Under the pieces are notes generated by a model, which ran no database searches, was not told the origin of the DNA, and saw nothing but the letters and a program-made list of their open reading frames with translations. Both the position numbers and the translations under genes were made by a program. From Amycolatopsis sp. GM8 (lineage in GTDB: Bacteria > Actinomycetota > Actinomycetes > Mycobacteriales > Pseudonocardiaceae), in contig NZ_JAJKFK010000003.1 in NCBI RefSeq assembly GCF_021653975.1, positions 682,001-746,000 on the forward strand: a DNA stretch of 64,000 nt. Reading direction: 5' to 3'. This document shows positions 17,895-27,449 of the stretch, one piece after another. Within the stretch, counting starts at the first letter, position 1. Each line of letters opens with the position of its first letter.

Positions 17895-18571
17895 CACGCC
17901 ACGTCCAACCGGGCGCCGAGGCGCGCGAACGGTTCCGGGTCCAGCAGCCGGATCGCGCGATGCGGCTCACGCCCGAGCCAGCCCGCTGTGACGGCACGAT
18001 CGAGCAGGGCAGCGGGCAGCGCGCCACCGAAGTGCTCGCGGCGCTCCGTCCAATCCAGACAGTCACGCAGCAACGGACGCCGCCCGCCGGCGGGCACCGG
18101 CACCCCCAGGTCCTCGAAGATCGCGCGGCCACGCGCTGTGAGGGCGAGCCCGGCCCCGACGTCGACCAGATCGGTGCGCACCATCCCGTCGCGCAGCGCG
18201 ACCCCGAGCGTCCCGGCGACGTGGTCATAACAGGTACGGGCGAAGGCCAGCCGCCGCGCGCGCAGCGACTCCTTCAGCCCGCGTACGGGCCGGTGCCCGG
18301 CGTGCTGCGCGAGATGCTCGATGAGCTCCGCGACCCGCGGGCCGGCGATCCGCACGTAGCTGTGCCGCCCCTGCTTCGCCCCGGTGACGAAACCGCTGGC
18401 CCGCAGCTTCGTCACGTGTTCGCTCGCCGTCGACGGGCCGACCCCGGCGGCCTTCGCCAGCTCGCCGACCGTCCACGCCCGCCCGTCCAGCAGCGCGAGG
18501 CACATCGCCGCGCGGCTCGGCTCGGCGAGCACCGCGGCGACCTCGGCCAGCTCGACGGTTTCCATGACCAT
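17894..18571 (-). CDS. ArsR-family winged-helix transcriptional regulator
   Basis: About 225 residues. Residues 5-85 form an ArsR-type winged helix (WTVGELAKAAGVGPSTASEH as the recognition helix, RHSYVRIAG as the wing). The C-terminal half carries a conserved FARTCYDHVAGTLGV segment and LLRDCLDWTERREHFGGALP, also found in the regulator at 24.9-25.7 kb, so the two are paralogues. No Cys metal-sensing motif of classical ArsR is seen in the DNA-binding helix. Three starts (GTG 18574, ATG 18571, ATG 18565) are possible. It lies 15 bases behind the penicillin-binding protein gene; a regulatory link is only inferred. Confidence 0.85.
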   Translation of the reverse strand: MVMETVELAEVAAVLAEPSRAAMCLALLDGRAWTVGELAKAAGVGPSTASEHVTKLRASGFVTGAKQGRHSYVRIAGPRVAELIEHLAQHAGHRPVRGLKESLRARRLAFARTCYDHVAGTLGVALRDGMVRTDLVDVGAGLALTARGRAIFEDLGVPVPAGGRRPLLRDCLDWTERREHFGGALPAALLDRAVTAGWLGREPHRAIRLLDPEPFARLGARLDVA

Positions 18572-18586
18572 CACGCTAGCCCGCGG

Positions 18587-20164
18587 TCACAGCCCCCGCA
18601 GGAACGCCGCCGACACCGACACCGCGGGCTTCGACGAGTTGGATCCCAGCAGCAGCACGGAGAACGCCACATCGTCGCGGTAGCCGGTGAACCAGCCGTT
18701 GGCCTGACTGCCGTCCCCGAACTGCGCGGTACCCGTCTTGCCGAACACGTTGCCGCTGCGGGCCAGCCCGGTCGCCGTGCCGCCGGTGACCACCTCGCGC
18801 ATCATCGACCGCAGCGCGGTCAGCACCGCGCCCGACGGGGCCTGGTAGCCGGTCGTGACCGACGTGTCCTGGCCCCGGACCAGTTGCGGCGTAACGGCTT
18901 TGCCCGCACTGACGGTCGCGGCCATCAGCGCGAGGCCGAACGGGCTCGCCTGCACCTTGCCCTGCCCGATCGCCGACTCGACCTGTTCCGCCGAGTTCGC
19001 CGACGGCAGAACCTTGCCCGCCTCAGTGGTCAGCCCCCGGATGTCGAAGTCCGAGTTGAGGCCGAACTGGCTCGCCGCCTTCGCCAGCGCGTCCGCCGGC
19101 AGCTGGGACGCCAGCTGCGCGAACGTCGTGTTGCACGAGTGCGCGAACGCCGAGTGCAGCGGCAGCGACGGCAGCGAGAACTGGTCGTCGTTCGGGATCG
19201 TGCGCTGCCCGATCTGCGCGGTGCCCGGGCAGGGCAGCACGGTGTTCGCGTCCGCCGCCCCGGCCTGCAGCACCGCCGCGGCGGTGGCGATCTTGAACGT
19301 CGAACCCGGCGCGTACAGCCCGGTCAGCGCGTTGCCCGAAGTCACCGAAGCGCTCTGCGCGACCGCCAGGATGTCGCCGGTCGACGGCTGGATCGCGACC
19401 AGCATCGCCGGGAACCCGGCCCCGTCGACGGCCGCCTGCGCGGCGGCCTGCGCCTTGCTGCTCAGCGAAGTGGTCAGTGCCTTCGCGTTCTCGGTCCCCT
19501 CGTTGTACACCGTGGTCGTCTTGTTGGCGGGGTCGACGAGCACGACCCCCCACGCCCTGCCACTGCCCGTGGCCAGCCGGCCGATCCCGGGCAGTACGAG
19601 CGGCGCGAACCCCGGGTCCACGGCCTTGGGACCGTTGGGCTGCCAGGTCATCAGCGCCTTGCCGTCGCGGTCGGTCACCGCGGGCCCCTCCGCGCCGGCG
19701 CGCACCACGAGCCGATCGCCGGGGGCCAGCTGCGGATGGATCGCGGCCGGCGTGAAATGCACCCGCCAGCCCCCGTCGCCGTGCACGAGCGAGAGGTCGT
19801 TGTCGTAGTTCCACACCCGCCCCTCGGCAAGGGTCCATTTCACATGGATGCCCGCCTTCTGGCCGGTGATCTGGCGCAAGGTCGCGGCGAACCCCGTCGG
19901 GGCGAGGCTCGCCCGGACAGCCGCGAAGGCGGCCACGGCGCCCGCCGGGTCGTCGGTCAGCGCGGCGGCCGCCGCGTCGTCACCGGACGACCAGGCCCAC
20001 AGGTACCGGTTGACGACATCGCCCGCGTCCTCTGACGACGGCCTGGGCGCGGCCGGGGGTGGCGTGTCCGAACCGCCGCGCAGCACCACGATCGCCGCCG
20101 CCACGATCGCGATCACCGCAACCGCACCGGCAGCCAGCACCCATCTTTTCGCGTTTCGCGACAC
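18587..20164 (-). CDS. Penicillin-binding transpeptidase with MecA-like N-terminal domain
   Basis: A 525-residue membrane-anchored transpeptidase. A single N-terminal helix (about 9-28) is followed by an NTF2-like/MecA_N domain (about 45-145), a linker, and the transpeptidase domain with all three motifs: STFK at 288-291, SCN at 343-345 and KTG at 476-478. It would cross-link peptidoglycan outside the membrane. The MecA_N-type domain is shared with low-affinity PBPs such as PBP2a, and with actinobacterial PbpA-like proteins of sporulating or beta-lactam-producing species. It sits 33 bases downstream of ileS. Beta-lactam tolerance is a possibility, not a finding. Confidence 0.92.
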   Translation of the reverse strand: MSRNAKRWVLAAGAVAVIAIVAAAIVVLRGGSDTPPPAAPRPSSEDAGDVVNRYLWAWSSGDDAAAAALTDDPAGAVAAFAAVRASLAPTGFAATLRQITGQKAGIHVKWTLAEGRVWNYDNDLSLVHGDGGWRVHFTPAAIHPQLAPGDRLVVRAGAEGPAVTDRDGKALMTWQPNGPKAVDPGFAPLVLPGIGRLATGSGRAWGVVLVDPANKTTTVYNEGTENAKALTTSLSSKAQAAAQAAVDGAGFPAMLVAIQPSTGDILAVAQSASVTSGNALTGLYAPGSTFKIATAAAVLQAGAADANTVLPCPGTAQIGQRTIPNDDQFSLPSLPLHSAFAHSCNTTFAQLASQLPADALAKAASQFGLNSDFDIRGLTTEAGKVLPSANSAEQVESAIGQGKVQASPFGLALMAATVSAGKAVTPQLVRGQDTSVTTGYQAPSGAVLTALRSMMREVVTGGTATGLARSGNVFGKTGTAQFGDGSQANGWFTGYRDDVAFSVLLLGSNSSKPAVSVSAAFLRGL

Positions 20165-20197
20165 GATTACCCCCGGCTTCTCTTGCCGGTCAATCGA

Positions 20198-23100
20198 TCA
20201 CGAACCGGACTTCGTTACTCCCACCCGGACCTTGACGCCCTCGCCGACAGTGCCGTCGAAACCGCCCTCGACCGGGCCGTAGGTGACCTCCACCGTCAAG
20301 GTCTCGCCCAGAACGACGCTCTCGTGTGCTTTCGCCGCCGCGACAACGTCTTCGGGCGCATCGACGGTCAGCTCGATGCGGTCCGCCACGTCGAGCCCCG
20401 CGTCGCGGCGGGCCTGCTGCACGACGCGGATCAGGTCCCGCGCGATGCCCTCGGCCGCCAGCTCCGGGGTGACCTCGGTGTCCAGCAGCACCAGACCCGA
20501 GCTCGCCGGCAGTTCCGCCGCGGCACCGGGATCCTTCGCGACCAGCCGCCGCTCGTACTCGTGGTCCAGCAGCTCGATGCCCGCGGCGACCAGCGCGCCC
20601 TCCGGCGACGTGGTCCAGTCCCCCGCCTTCACGGCCTTGATCACCTTCTGCACGTCCTTGCCCAGCCGGGGCCCGGCGGCGCGCGCGTTCACCGCGACCT
20701 CGAACCCGCCGTGCGCGGCGACATCCGTGCTCAGCTCGACCGTCTTGACGTTGACCTCGTCGGCGATGATGTCGGTGAAGTCCGCCAGCGACTCCGCGTC
20801 GCCCGCCGCCACCAGCAGCTTCGCCAGCGGCAGCCGCACGCGCAGTTTGTTGGCCTTGCGCAAGGAAAGCGCGGACGAGCACACCTGCCGCACCCGGTCC
20901 ATCGCGTGCACCAGCCGCGGGTCCGCGGGCACCTCGTCGACCAGCGGCCAGTCGGTCAGGTGCACCGAGCGCTCGCCGGTCAGCCCGCGCCACACCGCCT
21001 CGGTGGTCAGCGGCAGCAGCGGCGCCAGCGTCCGGCTGGTCACCTCGAGCACCGTGTGCAGCGTGTCGATCGCGTCCTGCTCGCCGGCCCAGAACCGGTC
21101 ACGCGAGCGGCGCACGTACCAGTTCGTCAGCACTTCCAGGAACTCGCGCGCACTCTGGCAGGCGCCCGCGACATCGCTGACGTCCAAACCGGACTGCACA
21201 TCGGTGACCAGCTCGTTGGTCTTGGCCAGGATGTAGCGGTCCAGCACGTGCTTGGAGTCGGTCCGCCAGCGGCCCTCGACCCCGTCCGCGTTCGCATACA
21301 GGGCAAGGAAGTAGTACGAGTTCCACAGCGGCAGCACGGCCTGGCGGACCGCGTCGCGGATGCCCTTCTCGGTGACGACCAGGTTGCCGCCACGCAGGAT
21401 CGGGCTGGCCATCAGGTACCAGCGCATCGCGTCGGACCCGTCGCGGTCGAACACCTCGTTGACATCCGGGTAGTTCCGCAGCGACTTCGACATCTTCTGC
21501 CCGTCCGAGCCGAGCACGATGCCGTGCGAGACGCACGTCTTGAACGCGGGCCGGTCGAACAGCGCCGTCGCCAGCACGTGCAGCAGGTAGAACCAGCCGC
21601 GGGTCTGGCCGATGTACTCGACGATGAAGTCGCTCGGGTAGTGGTGCTCGAACCAGTCCGCGTTCTCGAACGGGTAGTGCACCTGGGCATACGGCATCGA
21701 CCCGGAGTCGAACCACACGTCGAGCACCTCGGGGACCCGGCGCATGGTGGACCGCCCGCTCGGGTCGTCCGGGTTGGGCCGGGTCAGCTCGTCGATGTAG
21801 GGCCGGTGCAGGTCTTCCGGGCGCACGCCGAAGTCCCGTTCCAGCTCGTCGAGCGAGCCGTACACGTCGGTGCGCGGGAACTCGGGATCGTCCGACATCC
21901 ACACCGGGATCGGGGTGCCCCAGTAGCGGTTGCGCGAGACCGACCAGTCGCGCGCGCCCTCCAGCCACTTGCCGAACTGGCCGTCCTTGACGTGCTCGGG
22001 ATACCAGGTGATCTGCTGGTTCAGCTCGACCATCCGGTCGCGGAACTCGGTCACCTTCACGAACCACGACGACACCGCGCGGTAGATCAGCGGGTTGCGG
22101 CAGCGCCAGCAGTGCGGGTACGAGTGCTCGTAGGTCTCGTGCCGCAGCAGTATCGCGCCCTGCCGCGCCGCGGAACCGGTGCCGTTCTTGAGGTCCTTGA
22201 TGATGTTCGGGTTGGCCTCGAACACCTGCTGGCCCTGGTAGTCCGGCACGGTCGCGTCGAAGCGGCCCTTCGCGTCGACCGGAGTCACCGGGGTGATCCC
22301 GTACGTGTCGGCGACGGCCTTGTCGTCCTCACCGTAGGCGGGCGCCATGTGCACGACACCGGTGCCGTTGTCGGTGGTGACGAAGTCCGCGAGCAGCATC
22401 TTGTGCGAGTTCTTCGCGCCCGCGAAGTACGGGAACGGCGGGGCGTAGCGCAGCCCCTCCAGCGCGCTTCCCTTGTACCGCGCGACAACCGGCGGCTCTT
22501 CGCCGAGTTCCTTGGCATACGCCGGAACGCGGGCCTCGGCGAGCAGAAAGCGCTTTCCGCCGGACTCGACGACGACGTAGTCGAGGTCCGGGTGCACGGC
22601 AGTCGCCTGGTTCGACGGCAGCGTCCACGGCGTGGTCGTCCAGATCAGCACATACGCGCCGTCGAGATCGGTTCCGTTGCCCTCCAAGCGGAACCCCACG
22701 GTGACGGCCGGGTCCTGGCGGCTCGCGTAGACGTCGTCGTCCATCCGCAGCTCGTGGTTGGACAGCGGCGTCTCGTCGCGCCAGCAGTAGGGCAGCACGC
22801 GGTAGCCCTCGTAAACCAGGCCCTTGTCCCACAGCTGCTTGAACGCCCAGATCACCGACTCCATGTAGGTCACGTCGAGCGTCTTGTAGTCGTGCTCGAA
22901 GTCGACCCAGCGGGCCTGGCGGGTGACGTACTCCTGCCATTCCTTGGTGTAGCGCAGCACGGACTCGCGGCACGCCTCGTTGAACTTGGCGATGCCCATC
23001 TCGTCGATCTGCACCTTGTCGGTGATGCCCAGCTGCCGCTCGGCCTCCAGCTCCGCCGGCAGGCCGTGGGTGTCCCAGCCGAAGCGCCGCTCGACGCGCT

Positions 23101-23371
23101 TGCCGCGCATGGTCTGGTAGCGCGGCACGATGTCCTTGACGTACCCGGTCAGCAGGTGCCCGTAGTGCGGCAGGCCGTTGGCGAACGGCGGGCCGTCGTA
23201 GAAGACGTACTCGTTGTTGCCGTGCACACCCGGGTCGCGCGCCTCGATGGAGGCCCGGAAGGTGCGGTCGGATTCCCAGTACGCCAGCACGTCCTTTTCC
23301 AGCGCGGGAAAGGACGGCTGGGATTCGACCTGGCCCGGGGTCTGCTCCCCCAGTGCTGCCTTGGGGTACAT
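20198..23371 (-). CDS. ileS: Isoleucyl-tRNA synthetase
   Basis: A 1057-residue class I synthetase charging tRNA-Ile. The HIGH-type motif appears as [10 protein letters not shown] near residue 57 and KMSKS as [14 protein letters not shown]. The CP1 editing domain and the C-terminal anticodon-binding helices are present. The length and N-terminus ([12 protein letters not shown]) fit the long, IleRS2-like form usual in actinobacteria. ATG 23371 is chosen; a GAGGAG ribosome site lies eight bases upstream. A T-box leader precedes it. Confidence 0.97.
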   Translation of the reverse strand: MYPKAALGEQTPGQVESQPSFPALEKDVLAYWESDRTFRASIEARDPGVHGNNEYVFYDGPPFANGLPHYGHLLTGYVKDIVPRYQTMRGKRVERRFGWDTHGLPAELEAERQLGITDKVQIDEMGIAKFNEACRESVLRYTKEWQEYVTRQARWVDFEHDYKTLDVTYMESVIWAFKQLWDKGLVYEGYRVLPYCWRDETPLSNHELRMDDDVYASRQDPAVTVGFRLEGNGTDLDGAYVLIWTTTPWTLPSNQATAVHPDLDYVVVESGGKRFLLAEARVPAYAKELGEEPPVVARYKGSALEGLRYAPPFPYFAGAKNSHKMLLADFVTTDNGTGVVHMAPAYGEDDKAVADTYGITPVTPVDAKGRFDATVPDYQGQQVFEANPNIIKDLKNGTGSAARQGAILLRHETYEHSYPHCWRCRNPLIYRAVSSWFVKVTEFRDRMVELNQQITWYPEHVKDGQFGKWLEGARDWSVSRNRYWGTPIPVWMSDDPEFPRTDVYGSLDELERDFGVRPEDLHRPYIDELTRPNPDDPSGRSTMRRVPEVLDVWFDSGSMPYAQVHYPFENADWFEHHYPSDFIVEYIGQTRGWFYLLHVLATALFDRPAFKTCVSHGIVLGSDGQKMSKSLRNYPDVNEVFDRDGSDAMRWYLMASPILRGGNLVVTEKGIRDAVRQAVLPLWNSYYFLALYANADGVEGRWRTDSKHVLDRYILAKTNELVTDVQSGLDVSDVAGACQSAREFLEVLTNWYVRRSRDRFWAGEQDAIDTLHTVLEVTSRTLAPLLPLTTEAVWRGLTGERSVHLTDWPLVDEVPADPRLVHAMDRVRQVCSSALSLRKANKLRVRLPLAKLLVAAGDAESLADFTDIIADEVNVKTVELSTDVAAHGGFEVAVNARAAGPRLGKDVQKVIKAVKAGDWTTSPEGALVAAGIELLDHEYERRLVAKDPGAAAELPASSGLVLLDTEVTPELAAEGIARDLIRVVQQARRDAGLDVADRIELTVDAPEDVVAAAKAHESVVLGETLTVEVTYGPVEGGFDGTVGEGVKVRVGVTKSGS

Positions 23372-23384
23372 CGGTGCGCTCCTC

Positions 23385-23600
23385 GCGGTTTCGTCGCTCT
23401 CGTAAGGGATCTGGCGATCCCGCACGGGGACGAGACGCACCGGCCGGCGCGTTCCGCGGTACCACCCCGCTTGCCCGCGCACGTGCGGGCCGCTCGTTCG
23501 GCGGCTGTCACGGGCCACACCCGTCCGGTTCTACTGGGGCACGCGCCCGTTCTTCCGGAGGCTCCCCGGTGATGGCCGGATCGACGCCTTGCTGCACACC
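23385..23600 (-). promoter_or_regulatory. ileS T-box riboswitch (translational type)
   Basis: The minus strand carries the T-box signature TGGTACCGCG (23455-23464). Its UGGU would pair with the ACCA end of uncharged tRNA-Ile. About 110 bases earlier the sequence GGCCATCACCGGGGAGCC places an isoleucine ATC specifier codon at 23571-23573. Between T-box and gene lies a hairpin GGGATC/GATCCC nested inside CTCGT/ACGAG (23399-23434), just ahead of the GAGGAG ribosome site (23379-23384). No U-tract terminator is seen, so control of translation rather than termination is inferred, as reported for actinobacterial ileS T-boxes. The 5' boundary is approximate. Confidence 0.9.
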
Positions 23601-23603
23601 AGG

Positions 23604-24878
23604 CTAGCGCACCGCGCACCCGGTTATCGCGACGGCCGCCGCCCACACCGCCGCCCCCAGGATGCCCGCGGTGTGCAGCCCGGCAACCGACGTGCCGTAG
23701 TGCCCGAACACCGCGACCCCGAGCGCGCCGAAGGCCTGGCGCGCGGTGTTGTTGACCCCGCTCGCGACGCCGGCGCGCCCAGGCGGCACGTGGGCGACCG
23801 CCGCCGCGACGACCGCTGCCGTCAGCAGGCCCATGCCGATTCCGAGGCCGAGCCAGGCGGGCAGAACGAGCGCGTAGCCGGTTTGAGCGCGCAGCAGGGT
23901 TAGCAACGCTAGCGTTCCGAGCACCAGCCCGGCGATCATCGGTGGCCGCGGCCCGAAGCGCCCGACGAGGCGTCCGGTGACCGGGGCGAGCAGCGACAGC
24001 GGCAGGAACCCGGGCAGCAGCCGCACCGCCGCGGCGAGCGGCGGGTAGCCGAGCACGCCCTGCAGGTACAGCGTGAGCACGAGGATCATGCCGAGCCCGA
24101 CGAAGTTCATCGCCCCCGCGACGAGGTTCGCGCCGACGAACTGGCGTGAACGCAGCAGTTCCCGCGGCAGCATCGGGTCGGCTGCCCGTCGCTCCACGGC
24201 GACGAACACGGCCCCGGCCGCGACGGCGACCACCCCGGCGACGATGGAGCCCTCGATCACGGCGAACACGAGCGCGGCCAGCGTGACGGCCGCGCTCGCC
24301 GCGCCCGCGAAGTCGATCCGGCGCCGAATCCCCCCGCCCGGCTCGAGGAGCCGGAGCGATCCGGCGATCGCGAGCGCGACGAGCGGGACGTTGAGCCAGA
24401 ACAGGATCCGCCAGCCCGCCGCGGCCACGAGAGCACCGCCGAGGACGGGTCCGCCGGCGAGCGCGAGCGCCGACACCCCGGCCCACACGCCGAGCGCCCG
24501 CGCCTGCTCACGTCGCGCCGGGTACGCGCTCGTGATCACCGCCAGCGTTCCGGGCAGCAGCAGCGCCGCGCCAAGTCCTTGCAGCGCGCGAAAACCCACG
24601 AGCACCGGCCCGGACGGCGCGAGCGCGCAGCCCGCGGAGGCGAGCCCGAACGTCGCGAAGCCGGTCACCACGATCCGCCGGTGGCCCAGCACGTCCCCGA
24701 GCGCGCCACCGGCCAGCAGCAGCGCGGCCAGCACGACCGCGTAACCGTCGACGACCTCCTGCAACGTCGCGACCCCCGCACCGAGCTCGTGCCCGATGGT
24801 CGGCAGGGCGACGTTGACGACCGTGACATCGAGCTGCACCAGGAACATCCCGGCGCACATCGTCAGCAACAGCACCAT
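23604..24878 (-). CDS. MFS drug efflux transporter (DHA2/EmrB-QacA family)
   Basis: A 424-residue multi-pass membrane protein. The DHA2 signatures LDVTVVNVALPTIG in helix 1 and GGALGDVLGHRRIVVTG (motif A) after helix 2 are clear; antiporter motif C appears as ALALAGGPVLGGALV. About 12-14 helices can be counted. ATG 24878 is used; an ATG at 24944 would add 22 residues and overlap the divergent regulator start. Its promoter region contains the perfect palindrome at 24899-24922. Proton-driven export of a hydrophobic compound is inferred. Confidence 0.9.
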   Translation of the reverse strand: MVLLLTMCAGMFLVQLDVTVVNVALPTIGHELGAGVATLQEVVDGYAVVLAALLLAGGALGDVLGHRRIVVTGFATFGLASAGCALAPSGPVLVGFRALQGLGAALLLPGTLAVITSAYPARREQARALGVWAGVSALALAGGPVLGGALVAAAGWRILFWLNVPLVALAIAGSLRLLEPGGGIRRRIDFAGAASAAVTLAALVFAVIEGSIVAGVVAVAAGAVFVAVERRAADPMLPRELLRSRQFVGANLVAGAMNFVGLGMILVLTLYLQGVLGYPPLAAAVRLLPGFLPLSLLAPVTGRLVGRFGPRPPMIAGLVLGTLALLTLLRAQTGYALVLPAWLGLGIGMGLLTAAVVAAAVAHVPPGRAGVASGVNNTARQAFGALGVAVFGHYGTSVAGLHTAGILGAAVWAAAVAITGCAVR

Positions 24879-24898
24879 GCCGCCAGGACAGCGCCGAA

Positions 24899-24922
24899 AC
24901 GGTTCCAGCGCGGTGGAACCGT
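24899..24922. promoter_or_regulatory. Palindromic operator between efflux pump and ArsR-type regulator
   Basis: A perfect nine-base inverted repeat ACGGTTCCA-N6-TGGAACCGT lies in the 64-base gap between the divergent efflux and regulator genes, 20 bases before the regulator ATG. Position and symmetry fit the operator of a dimeric winged-helix repressor controlling both genes. Binding is inferred. Confidence 0.7.
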
Positions 24923-24942
24923 GCGGGTCGCATGATGGAGTC

Positions 24943-25698
24943 ATGCGGGGCGACGCGGATATCGCCCGCACGGCCGCGCTGTTCGCCGATCCGGCGCGGG
25001 TGCGGGTACTGGTGGCACTCGCGGACGGCCGGGCGCTCGCGGCGTCCGTGCTGGCCGGCGAGGCCCGGCTCTCGGCGCAGGGCACGAGCGCGCACCTGGC
25101 GAAGCTGCGCGAGGCGGGCCTCGTCGTCGCGGAACGATCGGGAAGGCACCGGTTCTACCGGCTCGCCGGGCCGCAGGTGGCGGAGATACTCGAAACGCTC
25201 GCCCGGATCTCGCCGCCCCAACCCGTGACGTCATTGAAGACCGGCACCCGCGCCGAAGCGCTGCGCTTCGCCCGCACCTGCTACGACCATCTCGCGGGAC
25301 GGCTCGGGGTCGCCGTCACCGCGGCGCTGCTGGAGCAGGGCGCGCTCGCGACCACCGACGGCCTGCCCACCACCGAGCGACGCGAACAGGACCGCCTCTC
25401 GGCGCCGATGGCGACACATCCCTATGCGCTGGGCCCGAAAGCCGGGCAGGTCTTCGGCGAGCTGGACGTGGATCTCGACGCGGTCGCGCGGCACCGGCGG
25501 CCGCTGCTGAAGTTCTGCCTGGACTGGTCCGAGCAGCGCCACCACCTGGCGGGCGCGCTCGGCGCCGAACTCGCCGCCGCCTTGCGACGGCTCGGCTGGC
25601 TGGCACCACGTACGCCCGGCAACCGGGCCCTGCGGCTGACGGAAACCGGGCGCGCCCAGTTAGGCGACCGGCTCGGGGTCAGGATTTCGCGGCGGTGA
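24943..25698 (+). CDS. ArsR-family regulator of the divergent efflux gene
   Basis: A 251-residue protein. The winged helix (residues 8-85) has SAQGTSAHLAKLREAGLV as the recognition region. The rest shares FARTCYDHLAGRLGV and LLKFCLDWSEQRHHLAGALG with the regulator at 17.9-18.6 kb. ATG 24943 is preceded by GGAG. The divergent arrangement with a DHA2 pump and an intervening palindrome suggests it represses the pump and itself until a ligand binds. Its last 20 bases overlap the convergent membrane protein gene. Confidence 0.88.
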   Translation: MRGDADIARTAALFADPARVRVLVALADGRALAASVLAGEARLSAQGTSAHLAKLREAGLVVAERSGRHRFYRLAGPQVAEILETLARISPPQPVTSLKTGTRAEALRFARTCYDHLAGRLGVAVTAALLEQGALATTDGLPTTERREQDRLSAPMATHPYALGPKAGQVFGELDVDLDAVARHRRPLLKFCLDWSEQRHHLAGALGAELAAALRRLGWLAPRTPGNRALRLTETGRAQLGDRLGVRISRR

Positions 25699-26197
25699 GG
25701 AGCTTCGCGTCCGGCGTGCAGCGGGCGCACGGGGTGAAGCCGAGATCCCGCGCTTCCTTGACCGCGATCGGGATCGTGTCGCGCGTGCCGAGCCAGGGGC
25801 AGCCCAGGACGTGGTAGCGCGGGTGCTCGTCGACCACGACGACCTCCGCGTCGAGCTTCGCGACCTGCTCGGCGTCGACGGTGGAAGTCGCCTCCACCGC
25901 GGGTTCGCCGTTCTCGTCGTCGACAGCCGCGGGCACCGGCTCCGGCTCGTCAGAGGGCTTGGCCGGCTCGGTGCGCTCGACCGGTTCCTCGACGACCTCG
26001 GCGTCCACTTTGGTCGCCACCGCGCGCGCCGCGCGGCGACGGGCGGCGCGGCGGCGGGCGAAGTCCGCCACCAGCAGCAGCGCGGCGAGCACCGACAGCG
26101 CGATCGAAACCCAGGCCCACAGCGAGTTCGCCGTGATCAGTGCCGTGACCAGCAGCCCGAGCGCGCCGAGGACCAGGATCAGAACGATGTAGAGCAC
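25679..26197 (-). CDS. Two-helix membrane protein with C-terminal HxxxC...CxxC domain
   Basis: A 172-residue protein. Two transmembrane helices (about 2-21 and 24-45) are followed by a basic stretch, an acidic Pro/Glu/Val linker (about 65-115) and a C-terminal domain YHVLGCPWL...GFTPCARCTPD. The His/Cys spacing resembles the zinc-binding Ada_Zn-like fold. It directly follows wag31, the position of Rv2144c in M. tuberculosis, which is also a small membrane protein; orthology is inferred from synteny. GTG start, weak ribosome site. A wag31 terminator separates the two, so it may have its own promoter. Confidence 0.75.
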   Translation of the reverse strand: MLYIVLILVLGALGLLVTALITANSLWAWVSIALSVLAALLLVADFARRRAARRRAARAVATKVDAEVVEEPVERTEPAKPSDEPEPVPAAVDDENGEPAVEATSTVDAEQVAKLDAEVVVVDEHPRYHVLGCPWLGTRDTIPIAVKEARDLGFTPCARCTPDAKLLTAAKS

Positions 26198-26224
26198 GCT
26201 GAATTACAACACGAACCACGCCGG

Positions 26225-26263
26225 GAAACGGTTCCGACCCTCGGAGAGTGCCGGAACCGTTTC
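26225..26263 (-). terminator. Terminator behind wag31
   Basis: A perfect 12-base inverted repeat, GAAACGGTTCCG / CGGAACCGTTTC, with a 15-base loop, starts 20 bases after the wag31 stop codon. No clear U-tract follows, as is usual for high-GC actinomycetes. Confidence 0.75.
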
Positions 26264-26283
26264 GGTGCGTGAGGATGAAACCG

Positions 26284-27111
26284 TCAGCCAGCTTCGGCGC
26301 GCGGACCGAACGAGTAGCCCTGGCCACCACCGGACGAGCCGGCGGTCGCGGAGGCCGACGCCGGGGCCGCGGAACCGCGGTCGTCCAGCTCGCGCAGCTG
26401 CGACTCCAGGAAGCCACGCAGGCGGGTCCGGTACTCGCGCTCTATCGTGCGCAGTTCCTCGATCTTCTTGCCGAGCGTGGACTTCTCGGCGTTCATGTTG
26501 TTCATCGTCTCGGTGTACTTGCGCTGCGCCTCGCGCTCCATCGACGTCGCCTTGTCGCGCGCCTGGCGTTCCAGGGTCTCGGCCCTGGTCCTGGCGTCGT
26601 TCAGCATCGTCTCGGCACGGGTGCGCGCCTCGTTCACCATCGAGTCCGACTTCGACCGCGCGTCCGACAGCAGCTGCTCGGACTTGGCCCGGGCCTCGGC
26701 GAGCATGCCGTCGGACTCGGTCTTGGCCTCGGCCGTGAGCCGGTCGGCCATCTCCTGCGCCAGCCCGAGGACCTTGGCGGCCTGCACGTTCGGCTCGCCG
26801 GCATCGGCCATCGAGTGGGCCTGGGTCTGCTCCACCGGGGACGGCGGCGGCACCGGGGCCAGTCTCCGCGACGTCTCCTGGGTGGGGCCGCCGCCGGCAC
26901 GGGCGGCGTCCAGGTCGCCACGCGCGGACTCCAGCTCGGCATCGAGTTGCTCGACCTGCTGGCGCAGCTCGTTGTTGTCCTCGATCAGCCGGGCCAGCTC
27001 GGTCTCCACCAGGTCGAGGAACGCGTCCACCTCGTCCTCGTTGTAGCCCCTCTTGCCGATGGGCGGCTTGCTGAACGCGACGTTGTGCACGTCAGCGGGG
27101 GTCAACGACAT
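26284..27111 (-). CDS. wag31: Polar growth and division scaffold DivIVA (Wag31)
   Basis: A 275-residue coiled-coil protein that marks curved pole membranes and directs tip growth. The N-terminal lipid-binding domain ([31 protein letters not shown]) is intact, followed by a short coiled coil, a Pro-rich linker near residues 75-95 and a long heptad-rich helix to about 240. The C-terminus is Gly/Ser-rich. It is the last gene of the cluster before a strong hairpin. In mycobacteria this protein is essential and phosphorylated by PknA/B in the linker; linker Thr/Ser residues are present here. Confidence 0.95.
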   Translation of the reverse strand: MSLTPADVHNVAFSKPPIGKRGYNEDEVDAFLDLVETELARLIEDNNELRQQVEQLDAELESARGDLDAARAGGGPTQETSRRLAPVPPPSPVEQTQAHSMADAGEPNVQAAKVLGLAQEMADRLTAEAKTESDGMLAEARAKSEQLLSDARSKSDSMVNEARTRAETMLNDARTRAETLERQARDKATSMEREAQRKYTETMNNMNAEKSTLGKKIEELRTIEREYRTRLRGFLESQLRELDDRGSAAPASASATAGSSGGGQGYSFGPRAEAG

Positions 27112-27164
27112 CAGATCACCTCACGCACTCCATGGCCTGCTCCGACATCCCGGGTTTCCCCGAG

Positions 27165-27449
27165 TCACCCGGGATACGCCAGTTGCATCAGTATGAACAC
27201 AACCAACAGCAGCACCATAATCGATAAGTCCAGTCCGACGCCGCCAATCCGCACCATCGGGATGATCCGCCGGACCAGCCGGACCGGTGGGTCGGTCACT
27301 GTGTAGATGGTCTCGAGCGTCACCGCAACCCCACCCGCCGGCCGCCACTCGCGGGCGAAGGCGCGCACGAGTTCGACCACGACACGCGCTGTGAGCAGCA
27401 GCCAGAAGACGAACAGCACGTAGTAGACGACAAGCCAGAGCACATCCAC
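27165..27449 (-). CDS. YggT family membrane protein
   Basis: A 94-residue protein with two YggT-type transmembrane helices flanking the conserved TDPPVRLVRRIIP loop. GTG 27449 is chosen because the following residues align, position for position, with the start of the mycobacterial homologue Rv2146c as I recall it; a GTG six codons upstream is an alternative. It lies between sepF and wag31, the conserved location. In other bacteria YggT proteins are linked to osmotic tolerance and division-site organisation; the function here is inferred. Confidence 0.88.
   Translation of the reverse strand: MDVLWLVVYYVLFVFWLLLTARVVVELVRAFAREWRPAGGVAVTLETIYTVTDPPVRLVRRIIPMVRIGGVGLDLSIMVLLLVVFILMQLAYPG

Noticed and set aside
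18587-20164. Calling the MecA_N-type protein a beta-lactam resistance determinant
   Set aside because: The domain is also common in housekeeping actinobacterial PBPs; sequence alone gives no affinity information.
20183-23572. A 1129-codon open frame on the plus strand opposite ileS
   Set aside because: Antisense to a well-conserved synthetase; His/Arg/Val-rich with no domain pattern. High GC removes stop codons from the complementary frame.
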